Under the pieces are notes generated by a model that made no database searches, had not been told where the DNA came from, and saw only the letters and a list, made by a program, of their open reading frames with translations. The translations under genes were made by a program, and so were the position numbers. This document shows positions 8,585 through 18,446 of a stretch of 64,000 nucleotides of DNA, one piece after another (position 1 is the first letter of the stretch; every line of letters begins with the position of its first letter). Source of the DNA: Pseudomonadota bacterium (GTDB lineage Bacteria > Myxococcota > Myxococcia > Myxococcales > Myxococcaceae); NCBI GenBank assembly GCA_023426545.1, contig JAFAAN010000087.1:56042-120041 (forward strand), read 5' to 3'.

Positions 8585-9673
8585 ATGATTGACAAACTCG
8601 AAGACGTCGAGCGCCGGTTCGAACGCCTGACCGCCGACCTGTCGAACCCCGACGTGCTCGCCGATTCGGCGAGGCTCCAGAAGGTGTCCAAGGAGCGCGC
8701 CGGCCTGGAGAAGCTGGTCGAGGCCTTCCGCACCTACCGCAAGGTGCTCGCCGACCTCGACGAGGTGGAGACCTGGCTCGACAGCGGCGACGCCGACGAG
8801 AAGGCCTTCGCCCGCGAGGCCCTGCCCGGCCTGAAGCAGCAGCGCGAGGAGCTGGAGGCCCAGCTCAAGATTCTGCTCCTGCCCAAGGACCCCAACGACG
8901 ACAAGAACGTCATCCTTGAAATCCGTGCGGGCGCGGGCGGAGACGAGGCGGCCCTTTTCGCCGAGGAGGTCATGCAGATGTACCTCCGCTACGCGGACAG
9001 CCGCGGCTGGAAGGCGGAGATCCTCGACATGAGCCCGGGCAACGCCGGCGGCGTGAAGGACGCCACGGTGACGCTGTCCGGGGACGCCGTCTTCAGCAAC
9101 ATGAAGTACGAGTCCGGCGTGCACCGCGTGCAGCGCGTGCCGGCCACGGAGACGCAGGGCCGCATCCACACGTCCACGATCACGGTGTCGGTGATGCCGG
9201 AGGCGGAGGACGTGGACGTGCAGGTGAACCCGGCGGACATCGAGATGCAGGTGATGCGCTCGACGGGCTCCGGCGGCCAGAGCGTCAACACCACCGACTC
9301 CGCGGTGCGCCTCATCCACCACCCCACGGGCATCGTGGTGAAGTGCCAGCAGGAGAAGAGCCAGCTGAAGAACCGCAACATGGCCATGCGCATGCTGCGG
9401 GCGAAGCTCTACGAAATCGAGCAGGAGCGCATCCGCAACGAGCGCGACTCCACCCGCCGCTCCCAGGTGGGCACGGGCGACCGCAGCGAGAAGATTCGCA
9501 CCTACAACTTCCCGCAGGACCGGCTGACGGACCACCGCATCGGGCTGACGCTGCACAACCTGCCGGGCGTCATGGCCGGTGACGTGGATGAGGTCATCAC
9601 CGCCTGCCGGACCTACTATCAGGCCGAAGCGCTCAAGGCGCAGACGGCTGGCGGCTTGAAGCCCACCGCATGA
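8585..9673 (+). CDS. prfA: Peptide chain release factor 1
   Basis: The protein is 362 residues, the normal RF1 length. The tripeptide anticodon region reads RVPATETQ (PAT at residues 186-188), which identifies RF1 (UAA/UAG recognition) rather than RF2. The catalytic GGQ is at residues 230-232 within GSGGQSVNTTDSAVR. I chose the ATG at 8585 over an upstream in-frame start at 8477 because MIDKLEDVERRF matches the family N-terminus and GGA lies just upstream. It overlaps prmC by four bases (ATGA), so the enzyme that methylates its GGQ glutamine is translationally coupled to it. Confidence 0.98.
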   Translation: MIDKLEDVERRFERLTADLSNPDVLADSARLQKVSKERAGLEKLVEAFRTYRKVLADLDEVETWLDSGDADEKAFAREALPGLKQQREELEAQLKILLLPKDPNDDKNVILEIRAGAGGDEAALFAEEVMQMYLRYADSRGWKAEILDMSPGNAGGVKDATVTLSGDAVFSNMKYESGVHRVQRVPATETQGRIHTSTITVSVMPEAEDVDVQVNPADIEMQVMRSTGSGGQSVNTTDSAVRLIHHPTGIVVKCQQEKSQLKNRNMAMRMLRAKLYEIEQERIRNERDSTRRSQVGTGDRSEKIRTYNFPQDRLTDHRIGLTLHNLPGVMAGDVDEVITACRTYYQAEALKAQTAGGLKPTA

Positions 9674-10551
9674 GCAACGAGCCCTGGACCATCCGCAGGG
9701 TCCTCACCTGGACGACGCAGCACTTCGAGAAGCGACAGGTGGATGCGCCGCGGCTCACCGCGGAGATTCTCCTGTCGCACGTGCTGAAGCTCAGCCGCGT
9801 CCGGCTGTACGTGGACCTGGACCGCCCCCTCTCCAAGGAGGAGCTGGGCGCCTACCGTGGCCTCATCGAGCGGCGCATGGCGGGCGAGCCCACGCAGTAC
9901 CTGACGGGCGTGCGCGAGTTCTACAATCGCCCCTTCAAGGTCGATGCCCGGGTGCTGATTCCGCGGCCGGAGACGGAGCTGCTCGTCGAGGCGGCGCTGC
10001 ACATGCTCCCCAAGGACGCGCCCGCCCGCGCGCTGGACGTATGCACGGGCTCGGGCTGCATCGCCATCAGCCTCGCGGCCGAGCGGCCACAGGCCACCGT
10101 CATCGCCACCGACCTGTCGCCGGATGCCTGCGCGCTGGCGCAGGAGAACGCCGAGGCGCTGGGCGTGGCGGACCGGGTGACGGTGCTGCAAGGCGACCTC
10201 TTCGCCCCGGTGCCCGCAGACGCGCGCTTCCAGGTGGTGGTGTCCAACCCTCCCTACATCGCCTCCAGTGACATCCCCGGCCTGTCCGCCGAGGTCCGGC
10301 GCGAACCGAAGCTGGCGCTCGACGGCGGCCCCGACGGGCTGGTGGCCGTGCGCCGGGTGGTGGCGGGCGCGCGCCAGTGGCTGGAGCCTGGCGGCCTCCT
10401 TGCAATGGAGATTGGTGAGGACCAGGGCCCCGCCGTCCTGGAGCTCCTGCGAGCCGCGGGTTACGCGGACGCGCGGGTGGAGAAGGACCTGGAGCGGCGG
10501 GAACGGATGGCTTTTGGGACACAGCCCGTGGCCAGCGGGCCACAGGGCTGA
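9670..10551 (+). CDS. prmC: Peptide chain release factor N5-glutamine methyltransferase
   Basis: This 293-residue HemK/PrmC enzyme transfers a methyl group from SAM to the glutamine of the GGQ motif in release factors. An N-terminal helical release-factor-binding domain (1-85) precedes a Rossmann methyltransferase domain with the SAM loop DVCTGSGCIAIS (123-134) and the substrate-binding NPPY at 193-196. The start overlaps the prfA stop. murA begins 13 bases after its stop, giving a prfA-prmC-murA operon. Confidence 0.97.
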   Translation: MSNEPWTIRRVLTWTTQHFEKRQVDAPRLTAEILLSHVLKLSRVRLYVDLDRPLSKEELGAYRGLIERRMAGEPTQYLTGVREFYNRPFKVDARVLIPRPETELLVEAALHMLPKDAPARALDVCTGSGCIAISLAAERPQATVIATDLSPDACALAQENAEALGVADRVTVLQGDLFAPVPADARFQVVVSNPPYIASSDIPGLSAEVRREPKLALDGGPDGLVAVRRVVAGARQWLEPGGLLAMEIGEDQGPAVLELLRAAGYADARVEKDLERRERMAFGTQPVASGPQG

Positions 10552-10564
10552 GACGCAGGGAACC

Positions 10565-11827
<1,263 letters not shown>

Positions 11828-11973
11828 GGCCGAGGGGGCTGGGGGGCGACGAGACGGCGCGTTGCCAACAGAAGCTGCTAGGCGGGTTGCATCCGAATTT
11901 TCGCGCGACCTATCATTCTCCAATCCACTGGGGAGAACACCACTCCCCCACAACAGGAGAATGGAACCGGCCC

Positions 11974-12363
11974 ATGAATTGCCCCAGCTGCAACGTCGAG
12001 ATGTCCGATCTCGAGGGGGATGATCAGACGTTGCGAAAGTGTGGAGAGTGCGGCGGGCTGTGGATCGACGTCGCGGACCTCAACCGGGTCCTGCTCCACA
12101 ACAACCTCCCCGGGCTGGAGAGCCAGGGTGGCAAGGTGGATGCGGAGGCGTTGACCGGCCAATGCCCCGAGTGCCAGGTCGACCTCGTCCGCGTGGACGG
12201 CGGCGACCGCCAGCACCCGCTCCACTACGATACCTGTGAGTCCTGCGGCGGCATCTTCCTGGAATCCGAGTTCCTGAACGCCACGGACGTGAAGGTTGCC
12301 GTCGAGGAAATCATCGAGTTCTTCCGCCACTTCGGCGGGAAGCGGAAGATGGCTGCTCTCTAG
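11974..12363 (+). CDS. Zinc-ribbon protein (two zf-TFIIB domains)
   Basis: The 129-residue protein has two CxxC pairs in each half. The first half has CPSC then CGECGGLWID; the second has CPECQ then CESCGGIFLE. These are two tandem TFIIB-type zinc ribbons of the YjaB-like 'zf-TFIIB' family, probably binding two Zn2+. There is no signal peptide. The start at 11974 has AGGAGA thirteen bases upstream. It follows murA by 146 bases, so it may have its own promoter. Function is unknown in this family. Confidence 0.88.
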   Translation: MNCPSCNVEMSDLEGDDQTLRKCGECGGLWIDVADLNRVLLHNNLPGLESQGGKVDAEALTGQCPECQVDLVRVDGGDRQHPLHYDTCESCGGIFLESEFLNATDVKVAVEEIIEFFRHFGGKRKMAAL

Positions 12364-12413
12364 GCAGACCGCCGCGGCCCGGGAAGGCAGGCGGGCGGCG
12401 GCCCCCCATCCAA

Positions 12414-13253
12414 TCAGCGCTGGCTGCGGAACTCGCGTCCCCACGCCTCGCTCACGGGTCCGTCGAACTCGAGCGACGCGTCCGGCGCGCGAGTCCCTTC
12501 CGCGTCGCCCTTCGGGAAGCGCACCGTCACCCGTCCGTGTGAAGGCACCTCCAGGGTCAGCTTCTCTCCGGACAGGGTGTACGCGCCGCTGACGGTGGAG
12601 GACACCTCTCCCTCCAACGGCTCCTCGGTGAAGCTGTAGGTCCCGTCCAGGTAGAAGGACAGGAAGCGGTGCGGCGCGCCCTTCAAGCCGCCGAACCAGG
12701 TGCCCAGCAGCGGCGCGAGCCGGGCGTTGTAACGCAGCTTCGGCGCCAGCCAGGTGCCGTTGAGGGGCTTCCCGCCCGAGTAGAAGATGATGTCGGTGAC
12801 GCACACGGGCGCATCATCCTTCGCCCCCGGGAAGCGGTCGGCCACCTCCAGCGTGAAGCGGGCGCCCCGCAGCGCGGGCTTGAGCGGCACGGACTGGAGG
12901 CCGCGCTTGTCCTCCACGCTGACGCTGCGGGCGTCCTTCACGCCCGTGAGCGTCAGCTTGCGCGCGCGAGCACGGGCCTTGAAAGCAGCCCGGTCCGTGC
13001 CGTCCCCCGTGTAGACGCGCACCTCGTCCACGGCGACGATTTCCTTGAAGCCGAAGGTGAAGGCGGCGGGTGACTCGCCGCTGGCGCACCAGGCGGTGGA
13101 GTCCCGGCCATCGAGCACGTTGAGCGGCCCGTAGCGCTCGGGCTGGCTGGTGCGGTCGAGCCAGTCAGCCGTCTGGACGTAGCCGGGTGGGACATTGGGC
13201 GCGGCGTGGGCCGCGGTGGCGAACAGGAGGGAGGCGAGGAGCAGGCGTCGCAT
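12414..13253 (-). CDS. Secreted NADase-type glycan-binding (discoidin-like) domain protein
   Basis: The chosen ATG at 13253 opens a clear Sec signal peptide (MRRLLLASLLFATAAHA), giving a 279-residue precursor. Residues about 30-145 resemble a discoidin-type carbohydrate-binding module with LNVLDGRDSTAWC near the start and the edge strands typical of the 'NADase-type glycan-binding' family. The C-terminal half (about 170-270) is a beta-rich domain with a GTW-start and a LEVPSHGRVTVRF strand, of unknown family. It is divergent from the PPC lipoprotein gene with a 157-base shared promoter region. It is probably exported and binds surface glycans; the longer ORF to 13784 is not credible. Confidence 0.85.
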   Translation of the reverse strand: MRRLLLASLLFATAAHAAPNVPPGYVQTADWLDRTSQPERYGPLNVLDGRDSTAWCASGESPAAFTFGFKEIVAVDEVRVYTGDGTDRAAFKARARARKLTLTGVKDARSVSVEDKRGLQSVPLKPALRGARFTLEVADRFPGAKDDAPVCVTDIIFYSGGKPLNGTWLAPKLRYNARLAPLLGTWFGGLKGAPHRFLSFYLDGTYSFTEEPLEGEVSSTVSGAYTLSGEKLTLEVPSHGRVTVRFPKGDAEGTRAPDASLEFDGPVSEAWGREFRSQR

Positions 13254-13410
13254 GCGCCCGCATCTTTGATCGCCTCGCTCGCGGGGCTCCAGTCCATGGA
13301 TACACGGAGAGGTCCGGGCGCTGCGGATGAAAGCACCCGCGGGGGTGTTGGGGCGCTTGACACGCCATGGCCTCCGGGAAGGATGGCGGTCTGTTCTGGA
13401 GGAGACCGTG

Positions 13411-15570
13411 ATGAGACGTTGGGGGTGGGTCTGTGTGCTGGGGCTGATGCTGGCCGCTTGCAAGGAAGACAAGGCGGCGGAAGCCCCGGACGCGGGTCCG
13501 GTGGAGACCGGGCCGTCCGCCCTCACGGAGCAGGAGCCCAATGACAGGCCCGACCAGGCGCTCGACCTCACCCGCAACAGCACGGTGAGCGCGGAGCTGA
13601 CCGCGCAGCCGAACAAGGCGGATGAGGACTGGTACCGGCTGGCGCCCGCCTCGCCGCGCATCGTCGAGGTCTCCGTGTCCGGTCTGCCCGGGGGCGACAT
13701 CACCTTCGAGGTGTATGACCGCGACCGCAACCGGCTGGTCGGCGTCAACAGCGAGGGCGAGGGCAAGCCGGAGCGCTTCCCCAACCTCTACGTCGACGGG
13801 GAGCGCTTCATCCGCGTGGTGCCCGCGCGCAAGGGCGTGGGCGGGGCGTACACGCTCGACGTCCGCATGCGCGTGCCCGAGGACGGCGAGGAGCGCGAGC
13901 CCAACGACAGGGCCGTGGACGCGGTGGACCTGCCACTGGGCCAGACGGTGTCCGCCTACCTGGGCCACGCCGGGGACGAGGACTGGTACCGCATCGAGCT
14001 GCCCGACCCGGCCCCGCCCCCGAGCGAGGGCGGAGGCGCATCCGGGGGCGGCGGCGCCTCGCCGTCCGTCCCCCAGGACATGGGCGGCTCCGAGGATTCG
14101 GCGCCGGGACGGGACGGCGCGGGGCCGGGGACGCCGCAGGGCCTGGGCGGCACCGGACGCGGAGAACTGGAGCCGGGCCAGACCGAATCGGGGGGCCTTG
14201 GCGCGCAGCAGGGCCTCGACGGCATTGGCGCTGGCGGCCCCGTCGCGCAGCCCGGCCAGGGCGGCGGCGGGAGTGGGCTCATCGCCCAGCATGGCAACAG
14301 CGCCGAGTCCCCGGACCTGGATGACGAGGCCCCCTATGGCGCGGCGGCGCGGCGCAGCCAGGAGGGGAACACGCACGGCCAAGGCGATGAAGACACACCC
14401 TCCCCCACCCTGGAAGGCACCTTCGCGGGCAGCGAGCCTCCCCCCGTGGGCAGCGCGGCGGTGGGCGCGGCCATCGCGCGGGCCCTGGGCGCCAGCCCGC
14501 CAGTCCCTCCCGAGCCGCCCTCGGTGGCGCTCAAGATCGAACTGACCGGCGTGGATGGCGTGCGGCCGGAGCTCTCGGTGCTGTCCGCCGCGGAGGCGCC
14601 GCTGTTCACCGTGCGCGGCAAGGAGGGCGAGACACTCTCCCTGCGTAACATTGGTGTGCGCGCCAACGACCGGGTCGTCTATGTGGTGGTGAAGACGAGC
14701 TGGGCGGGCACGGGCAAGGACGCCCGCCGGACCTTCAACGCCACCATGCCCTACACGCTCACCGTGTCTCAGGAAGAAGCGGGCGCGAGCGCCGAGCTGG
14801 AGCCGAACGACGAGCTCCACAAGGCCACGCCGCTGACGGCCGGCGGCTACCGCCAGGGCTTCCTCGCTCCCAAGGGCGACGTGGACTACTTCGTGCTGAA
14901 GACGTCCGAGCCCGTGCTGGCGAAGGTGGAGCTGTCCGGCGTGGAGCGGCTGGACCTGGTGCTCTCCATGGTGGAGCCCCCCCAGGACGACGCCGGCAAG
15001 GAGACCGTGCTGCTGCGCGCCAATGACGGCGGCCTCAAGGAACCCGAGCGCCTCAACAACGTGGCCTGCAACGGGGCCTGCTACTTCCGGGTGGAGGGTG
15101 CCTCGCGCAAGGTGGACGGCAAGTGGGTGAAGGACTTCGAGAACGCGGAGCAGCCCTACCGCATCAACATCACGACGGTTCCGGACAACGGCAGCGAGGA
15201 GCGTGAGCCCAACAACACCCCGGACCGGGCGCAGGCCCTGACGCTCGGGCAGCCAGTGCGCGGCACCGTGTACCCGGTGAAGGACACGGACTTCTTCCGC
15301 CTGGACCTGTCGGACCGGCCCGTGCGCACGCCCATCCGCGCCACCCTGCTGGGCATCCTCAAGGTGGACGTGGGCCTGTACCTGCACCGGGTCCAGCCGG
15401 ACGGCAAGCTGTCGCTCGTGCAGACGGCGGACCGCGCCAAGGGCGACCAGCCGGAGAGCATCCGCTACAGCGCCGAGCCGGGCGTCTACGTCTTCGAGGT
15501 GCGCGACGCGCGCAACCGTGAGTCCAACTTCCAGGACTCCTACCAGCTCACCGTCGAGGAGTCCGAGTAG
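13411..15570 (+). CDS. Surface lipoprotein with four PPC (pre-peptidase C-terminal) domains and a Gly-rich insertion
   Basis: The ATG at 13411 follows GGAGGAG and opens a lipoprotein signal ending in LAAC. The 719-residue product has four PPC-like modules, each starting with an (E)xEPND signature near residues 41, 160, 463 and 597 and containing the DxDWYR/DxDFFR strand. The second module is interrupted at about residues 203-371 by a low-complexity insert rich in Gly, Gln, Ser and Pro with QGLGG-like repeats. PPC domains usually sit at the end of secreted proteases and help targeting; here no catalytic domain is visible, so it is more likely a structural or binding surface protein. Coding use is uniform through the insert. 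Confidence 0.88.
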   Translation: MRRWGWVCVLGLMLAACKEDKAAEAPDAGPVETGPSALTEQEPNDRPDQALDLTRNSTVSAELTAQPNKADEDWYRLAPASPRIVEVSVSGLPGGDITFEVYDRDRNRLVGVNSEGEGKPERFPNLYVDGERFIRVVPARKGVGGAYTLDVRMRVPEDGEEREPNDRAVDAVDLPLGQTVSAYLGHAGDEDWYRIELPDPAPPPSEGGGASGGGGASPSVPQDMGGSEDSAPGRDGAGPGTPQGLGGTGRGELEPGQTESGGLGAQQGLDGIGAGGPVAQPGQGGGGSGLIAQHGNSAESPDLDDEAPYGAAARRSQEGNTHGQGDEDTPSPTLEGTFAGSEPPPVGSAAVGAAIARALGASPPVPPEPPSVALKIELTGVDGVRPELSVLSAAEAPLFTVRGKEGETLSLRNIGVRANDRVVYVVVKTSWAGTGKDARRTFNATMPYTLTVSQEEAGASAELEPNDELHKATPLTAGGYRQGFLAPKGDVDYFVLKTSEPVLAKVELSGVERLDLVLSMVEPPQDDAGKETVLLRANDGGLKEPERLNNVACNGACYFRVEGASRKVDGKWVKDFENAEQPYRINITTVPDNGSEEREPNNTPDRAQALTLGQPVRGTVYPVKDTDFFRLDLSDRPVRTPIRATLLGILKVDVGLYLHRVQPDGKLSLVQTADRAKGDQPESIRYSAEPGVYVFEVRDARNRESNFQDSYQLTVEESE

Positions 15571-15629
15571 CGCGCCACTTCCCGTTGACAAGCCACGGGG
15601 CGGCTCGTACTTTGCGCCCTGCTTCGCCC

Positions 15630-15702
15630 GCGGTGGTAGCTCAGCTGGTAGAGCACGAGCTTCCCAAGCTCGGGGTCGCGGGTTCGATCCCCGTCCGCCG
15701 CT
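15630..15702 (+). tRNA. tRNA-Gly (anticodon CCC)
   Basis: The 73-base gene folds as a complete cloverleaf. The acceptor stem GCGGTGG pairs with CCGCCGC (one G-U), and the D-arm is TAGCTCAGCTGGTAGAGCA. The anticodon stem CGAGC/GCTCG has loop TTCCCAA with anticodon CCC at 15663-15665. The T-arm has the GGTTCGATCCC core. The discriminator is U, as in bacterial tRNA-Gly. CCA is not encoded. It reads GGG codons, which are common in this GC-rich genome. A strong terminator follows. Confidence 0.97.
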
Positions 15703-15712
15703 CACGAAACCT

Positions 15713-15759
15713 GGCCGGTAGTCCTTGAGGCAGCTCAAGGCTACCGGCCTTCGTGTTTT
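15713..15759 (+). terminator. Rho-independent terminator after tRNA-Gly
   Basis: A 9-bp stem (15713-15721 with 15741-15749) continues, after a single-base bulge, into seven more pairs (15723-15729 with 15734-15740) closed by a GCAG tetraloop. It is followed by TTCGTGTTTT. This is the best factor-independent terminator in the window and ends the tRNA transcript before the oppositely oriented lipoprotein gene. Confidence 0.85.
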
Positions 15760-15820
15760 AGGGCCTCGGGTCGCCTCGCTGCGTATCGAGGGACCTGGGG
15801 CCGTCAGGCCGTCACGTCAC

Positions 15821-17272
15821 CTAGGGACTGCCGGGGTACGTGAAGGACGTGACATACGCGGGGTGGGCCGGGTGGCATTCCGCGCCCACGTCGGCGCTGA
15901 CGACGGCGCCCCAGAGAACCAGGTCCGCCTCGCCCGGCCGCATCACCGTGACGGAGTACGACACGGGGTTCGCCGTGCTGGGCGGCGGAGCGAAGCCCGC
16001 CGCCTTGAAGCAGATGTCGTACTGCCCCGCCGGCGGCGGCACGCCAGTGTTCCAGACCACCCGCTCTGGCCCCCTTCCGGTCGTCACCTCCATGTCCAGC
16101 AACCCGTAATCCGTCGCGGAATCAGGGCCGCGGTTGTCGTAGTAGATGAGCTTCCCCGTGGGCGTCCGGACGATGAGGTCTCCATCCCCGTCGCGTCCCC
16201 ACGTCGCGGCGATCTGCAACTTGATCCCTCCCATCACGCAGACCCCCTCCGAGCAGGTCTTCGCCGCGGGACAGACAACGCCGCAGCCGCCGCAGTTGGA
16301 CCTATCCGACGACACATCCACGCACTGCGAGCCGCACTGCACCCGGGGAGCCTGGCAGGTCTGCCCCTCGCAGGTGTAGCCACCGGGCGTATTCACACAC
16401 GTCTGCCCCGGCTGGCACGTGGCCGTCCCGTTCGCGCACTCGTCGATGTCCACACACGTCCAACCATTGCCCGAGTAGCCCGGCTTGCACGTGCAGGTGT
16501 AGCTGCCCGGCGTATTCGTGCAGTTCGCATTCACCGAGCACTGCGCGGTGCCGTTCGCGCATTCGTCGACATCGGAGCAGACGCTGGGCTGCGTCCCCTG
16601 ACAGGTATAGCCCGGCTCCACCTGGCAGTTGCTGTTACAGCCGTCTCCCGACGCCCGGTTGCCATCGTCACACTGCTCCGCGCTGCCCACCCGGCCATCA
16701 CCACAGACGGCGCCCACCCCGCCCCCCGTGTCCTCCACGGCGTCCACGCTGTACACCGAGGCCAGCCCGCCGCGCAGCCTCACGTAGCGGTAGGGCGTCG
16801 CGCTGCTGAAAGGCACCAGCGCGGAGTGCGTACCGACTCCCAGGTCCAGGAGGTTCGCCTGTCCCGTGCTGATGATGGTCATGTCCGGGCGAAGGAACTC
16901 CACCTGGGCCACCACCGCGAGCGACAGCCCGCGATAGTAGATGCGCAGGGGCCCCGTCCCTTCTTCACCCTGGCCCATATCCAACAGCAGCGAGCCGCCC
17001 AGGAGGCTCAAGAAGGTGGCGACGTTCCCATCCGGCGCGCCCACCGCGTTGCTCGGATTCAGGACGGCGATGACACCACTCTGGACCACGGCGTTGGCGT
17101 ATGGGTCCCTCGCCAACGCCGACCCCGTTTCCGATGACAACTCGGCCTCTACTGGTACCTCGTCCGAGACAAGTGGGTCCTGTTCCATCTGGGGCTCACA
17201 CGCCCCCATCATCCCTGATACCAGAGCCGCGCTCAGCCATCGCCACATGGGGGCCACTCGACTGCCAGTCAT
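15821..17272 (-). CDS. Cys-rich lipoprotein with DUF4215/Myxococcus cysteine-rich and EGF-like domains
   Basis: With the ATG at 17272 (GGAG seven bases upstream) the protein is 483 residues and starts with a lipoprotein signal ending in MMGAC. Residues up to about 180 are a beta-rich domain of unknown family. Then come a DUF4215 module (CGDGRVG...EQCDDGN), two calcium-binding EGF modules (both DECANGTA, with CxNTPGxYTC), and a CGG-C module. A C-terminal domain of about 130 residues contains GDLIVRTPTGKLIYYDN, which resembles a YfaP-like domain. The EGF and DUF4215 repeats suggest an extracellular adhesion or matrix role. Two other in-frame ATGs (17278, 17326) are possible starts. Confidence 0.85.
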   Translation of the reverse strand: MTGSRVAPMWRWLSAALVSGMMGACEPQMEQDPLVSDEVPVEAELSSETGSALARDPYANAVVQSGVIAVLNPSNAVGAPDGNVATFLSLLGGSLLLDMGQGEEGTGPLRIYYRGLSLAVVAQVEFLRPDMTIISTGQANLLDLGVGTHSALVPFSSATPYRYVRLRGGLASVYSVDAVEDTGGGVGAVCGDGRVGSAEQCDDGNRASGDGCNSNCQVEPGYTCQGTQPSVCSDVDECANGTAQCSVNANCTNTPGSYTCTCKPGYSGNGWTCVDIDECANGTATCQPGQTCVNTPGGYTCEGQTCQAPRVQCGSQCVDVSSDRSNCGGCGVVCPAAKTCSEGVCVMGGIKLQIAATWGRDGDGDLIVRTPTGKLIYYDNRGPDSATDYGLLDMEVTTGRGPERVVWNTGVPPPAGQYDICFKAAGFAPPPSTANPVSYSVTVMRPGEADLVLWGAVVSADVGAECHPAHPAYVTSFTYPGSP

Positions 17273-17955
17273 TGTCATGCTCCATTTCGCTTGGACCTGG
17301 GGGTTGGCGGCCCTGCATGAAGACAATCACACCAGACAGCCGCCCAAACAAACTAACGCACGGAGCCCCGCGCGAGTTTCAAACACACGCCCACGAGCCC
17401 CAGCCTCGTATGCCATTGGACAGCGCAATCGCCAGACTTCGCCACGAAGCGCTCCAGGTGACATCGACCCTGGACACCGAGGCTGAGACCTTCGTCCCAA
17501 CGCGAGACAATCCTCTCGACTCTCGGGAGACGGGGATATGGACAGTCCGGGAGCACCCCGGGGCTGGGGCCGTTGGAGCCGGCGCCGCTCCCCCGGGCAC
17601 GCTCATCTGAAGCACCGAGCAAGCGCAGACATCCGCCGCGCCGCGTTGCCAGCCCGACTCACTTCCACCCCACCAGATGTCAGAAACACGCCATTTACCT
17701 TGCATGAAGTGCCACATGCATGGCGAGCGCTGTACCTGGCTTGGAGCCACGCGCCAGATGTTCGCGGCGCATGGGGCGGCTTGGAAATTGAGAGGCGTTT
17801 AGTCCCCTTCAGCAACCATTGCCCCACCGGGGACAGAAGCGCAATGCCCATGGCGCTGCTGATGGCCCCACCACGCCCTTGATGAAGTACAAGTGCCTAT
17901 CCCACATCGCTCGTGGTAGCCTTTGAAGGAACATCTCCTCTCTCCAAGGACTCCC
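17273..17955. other. Long intergenic region, lower GC
   Basis: About 680 bases lie between two divergently oriented lipoprotein genes. The GC content is visibly lower than in the flanking genes. ORFs on both strands have no recognisable family, no good Shine-Dalgarno and poor third-position bias. The region must hold the promoters of both flanking genes. I see no transposase remnant, tRNA or repeated motif. Confidence 0.5.
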
Positions 17956-18276
17956 ATGAGACTGCCTCTGATGAGCCTGCTGTGCCTCCTGTTTTGTGTT
18001 GGCTGCGGAGACGACAAGTCCGATGTGCCAAACTCCTCGCTCGCGGCCTGCTCCTTCACCAACGCATGCGCGAGCGCCGACGAGGCGTGCTTCGTCAGCC
18101 AGGTTTGTGGCCCGCCCGCTGGCGAAGAGCTCAACTGCCAGGCGGAGAAGGGGGACCGCCAGTGTCACCGCCGCTGCCAGGATGACAATGCCTGCGGCCC
18201 CGGCGAGTCCTGCAAGGAAGTCGAGTGGGTCAAGCAAACAGACATGCTGACCACGATTACCCTCTGCTTCAAGTAG
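17956..18276 (+). CDS. Small Cys-rich lipoprotein
   Basis: The ATG at 17956, with AAGGA upstream, opens a 106-residue precursor with a lipoprotein signal ending in LFCVGC. The mature part has nine to ten further cysteines in a spacing like the short disulfide-rich repeats common in myxobacterial lipoproteins (CxxxxxC...CQ...CHRRCQDDNAC). It is likely an outer-membrane or periplasmic disulfide-stabilised protein. No function can be assigned. The gene is monocistronic and followed by a hairpin. Confidence 0.75.
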   Translation: MRLPLMSLLCLLFCVGCGDDKSDVPNSSLAACSFTNACASADEACFVSQVCGPPAGEELNCQAEKGDRQCHRRCQDDNACGPGESCKEVEWVKQTDMLTTITLCFK

Positions 18277-18283
18277 AGGCCCC

Positions 18284-18314
18284 AGGGGCTGGAGACGGAG
18301 CCACACCAGCCCCT
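18284..18314 (+). terminator. Stem-loop after the small Cys-rich lipoprotein gene
   Basis: Perfect 9-bp arms AGGGGCTGG (18284-18292) and CCAGCCCCT (18306-18314) flank a 13-base loop, eight bases after the stop codon. There is no T-tract, so it is a weak factor-independent terminator or an mRNA 3'-end stabiliser. Confidence 0.4.
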
Positions 18315-18446
18315 TCAGCTTCGGCCAGGCAGGAGTGGCCAAAGTGAGCCCGGCATGGCGCATCCGGGGAATCCCCTGGCGAGGGTCCCCGATTTCATGG
18401 CCGCCTGCCCCTTGACTGAACGCACTTTCAGGCCCACGGTAGGCCG

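Noticed and set aside
13165..15738. An 857-residue minus-strand ORF opposite the PPC lipoprotein
   Set aside because: Shadow ORF: the plus strand has a signal peptide, a good Shine-Dalgarno and domain matches; the minus product has none and would read through the tRNA gene.
17538..17882. A 114-residue ORF in the lower-GC spacer
   Set aside because: No Shine-Dalgarno, no recognisable family and codon use unlike the real genes.
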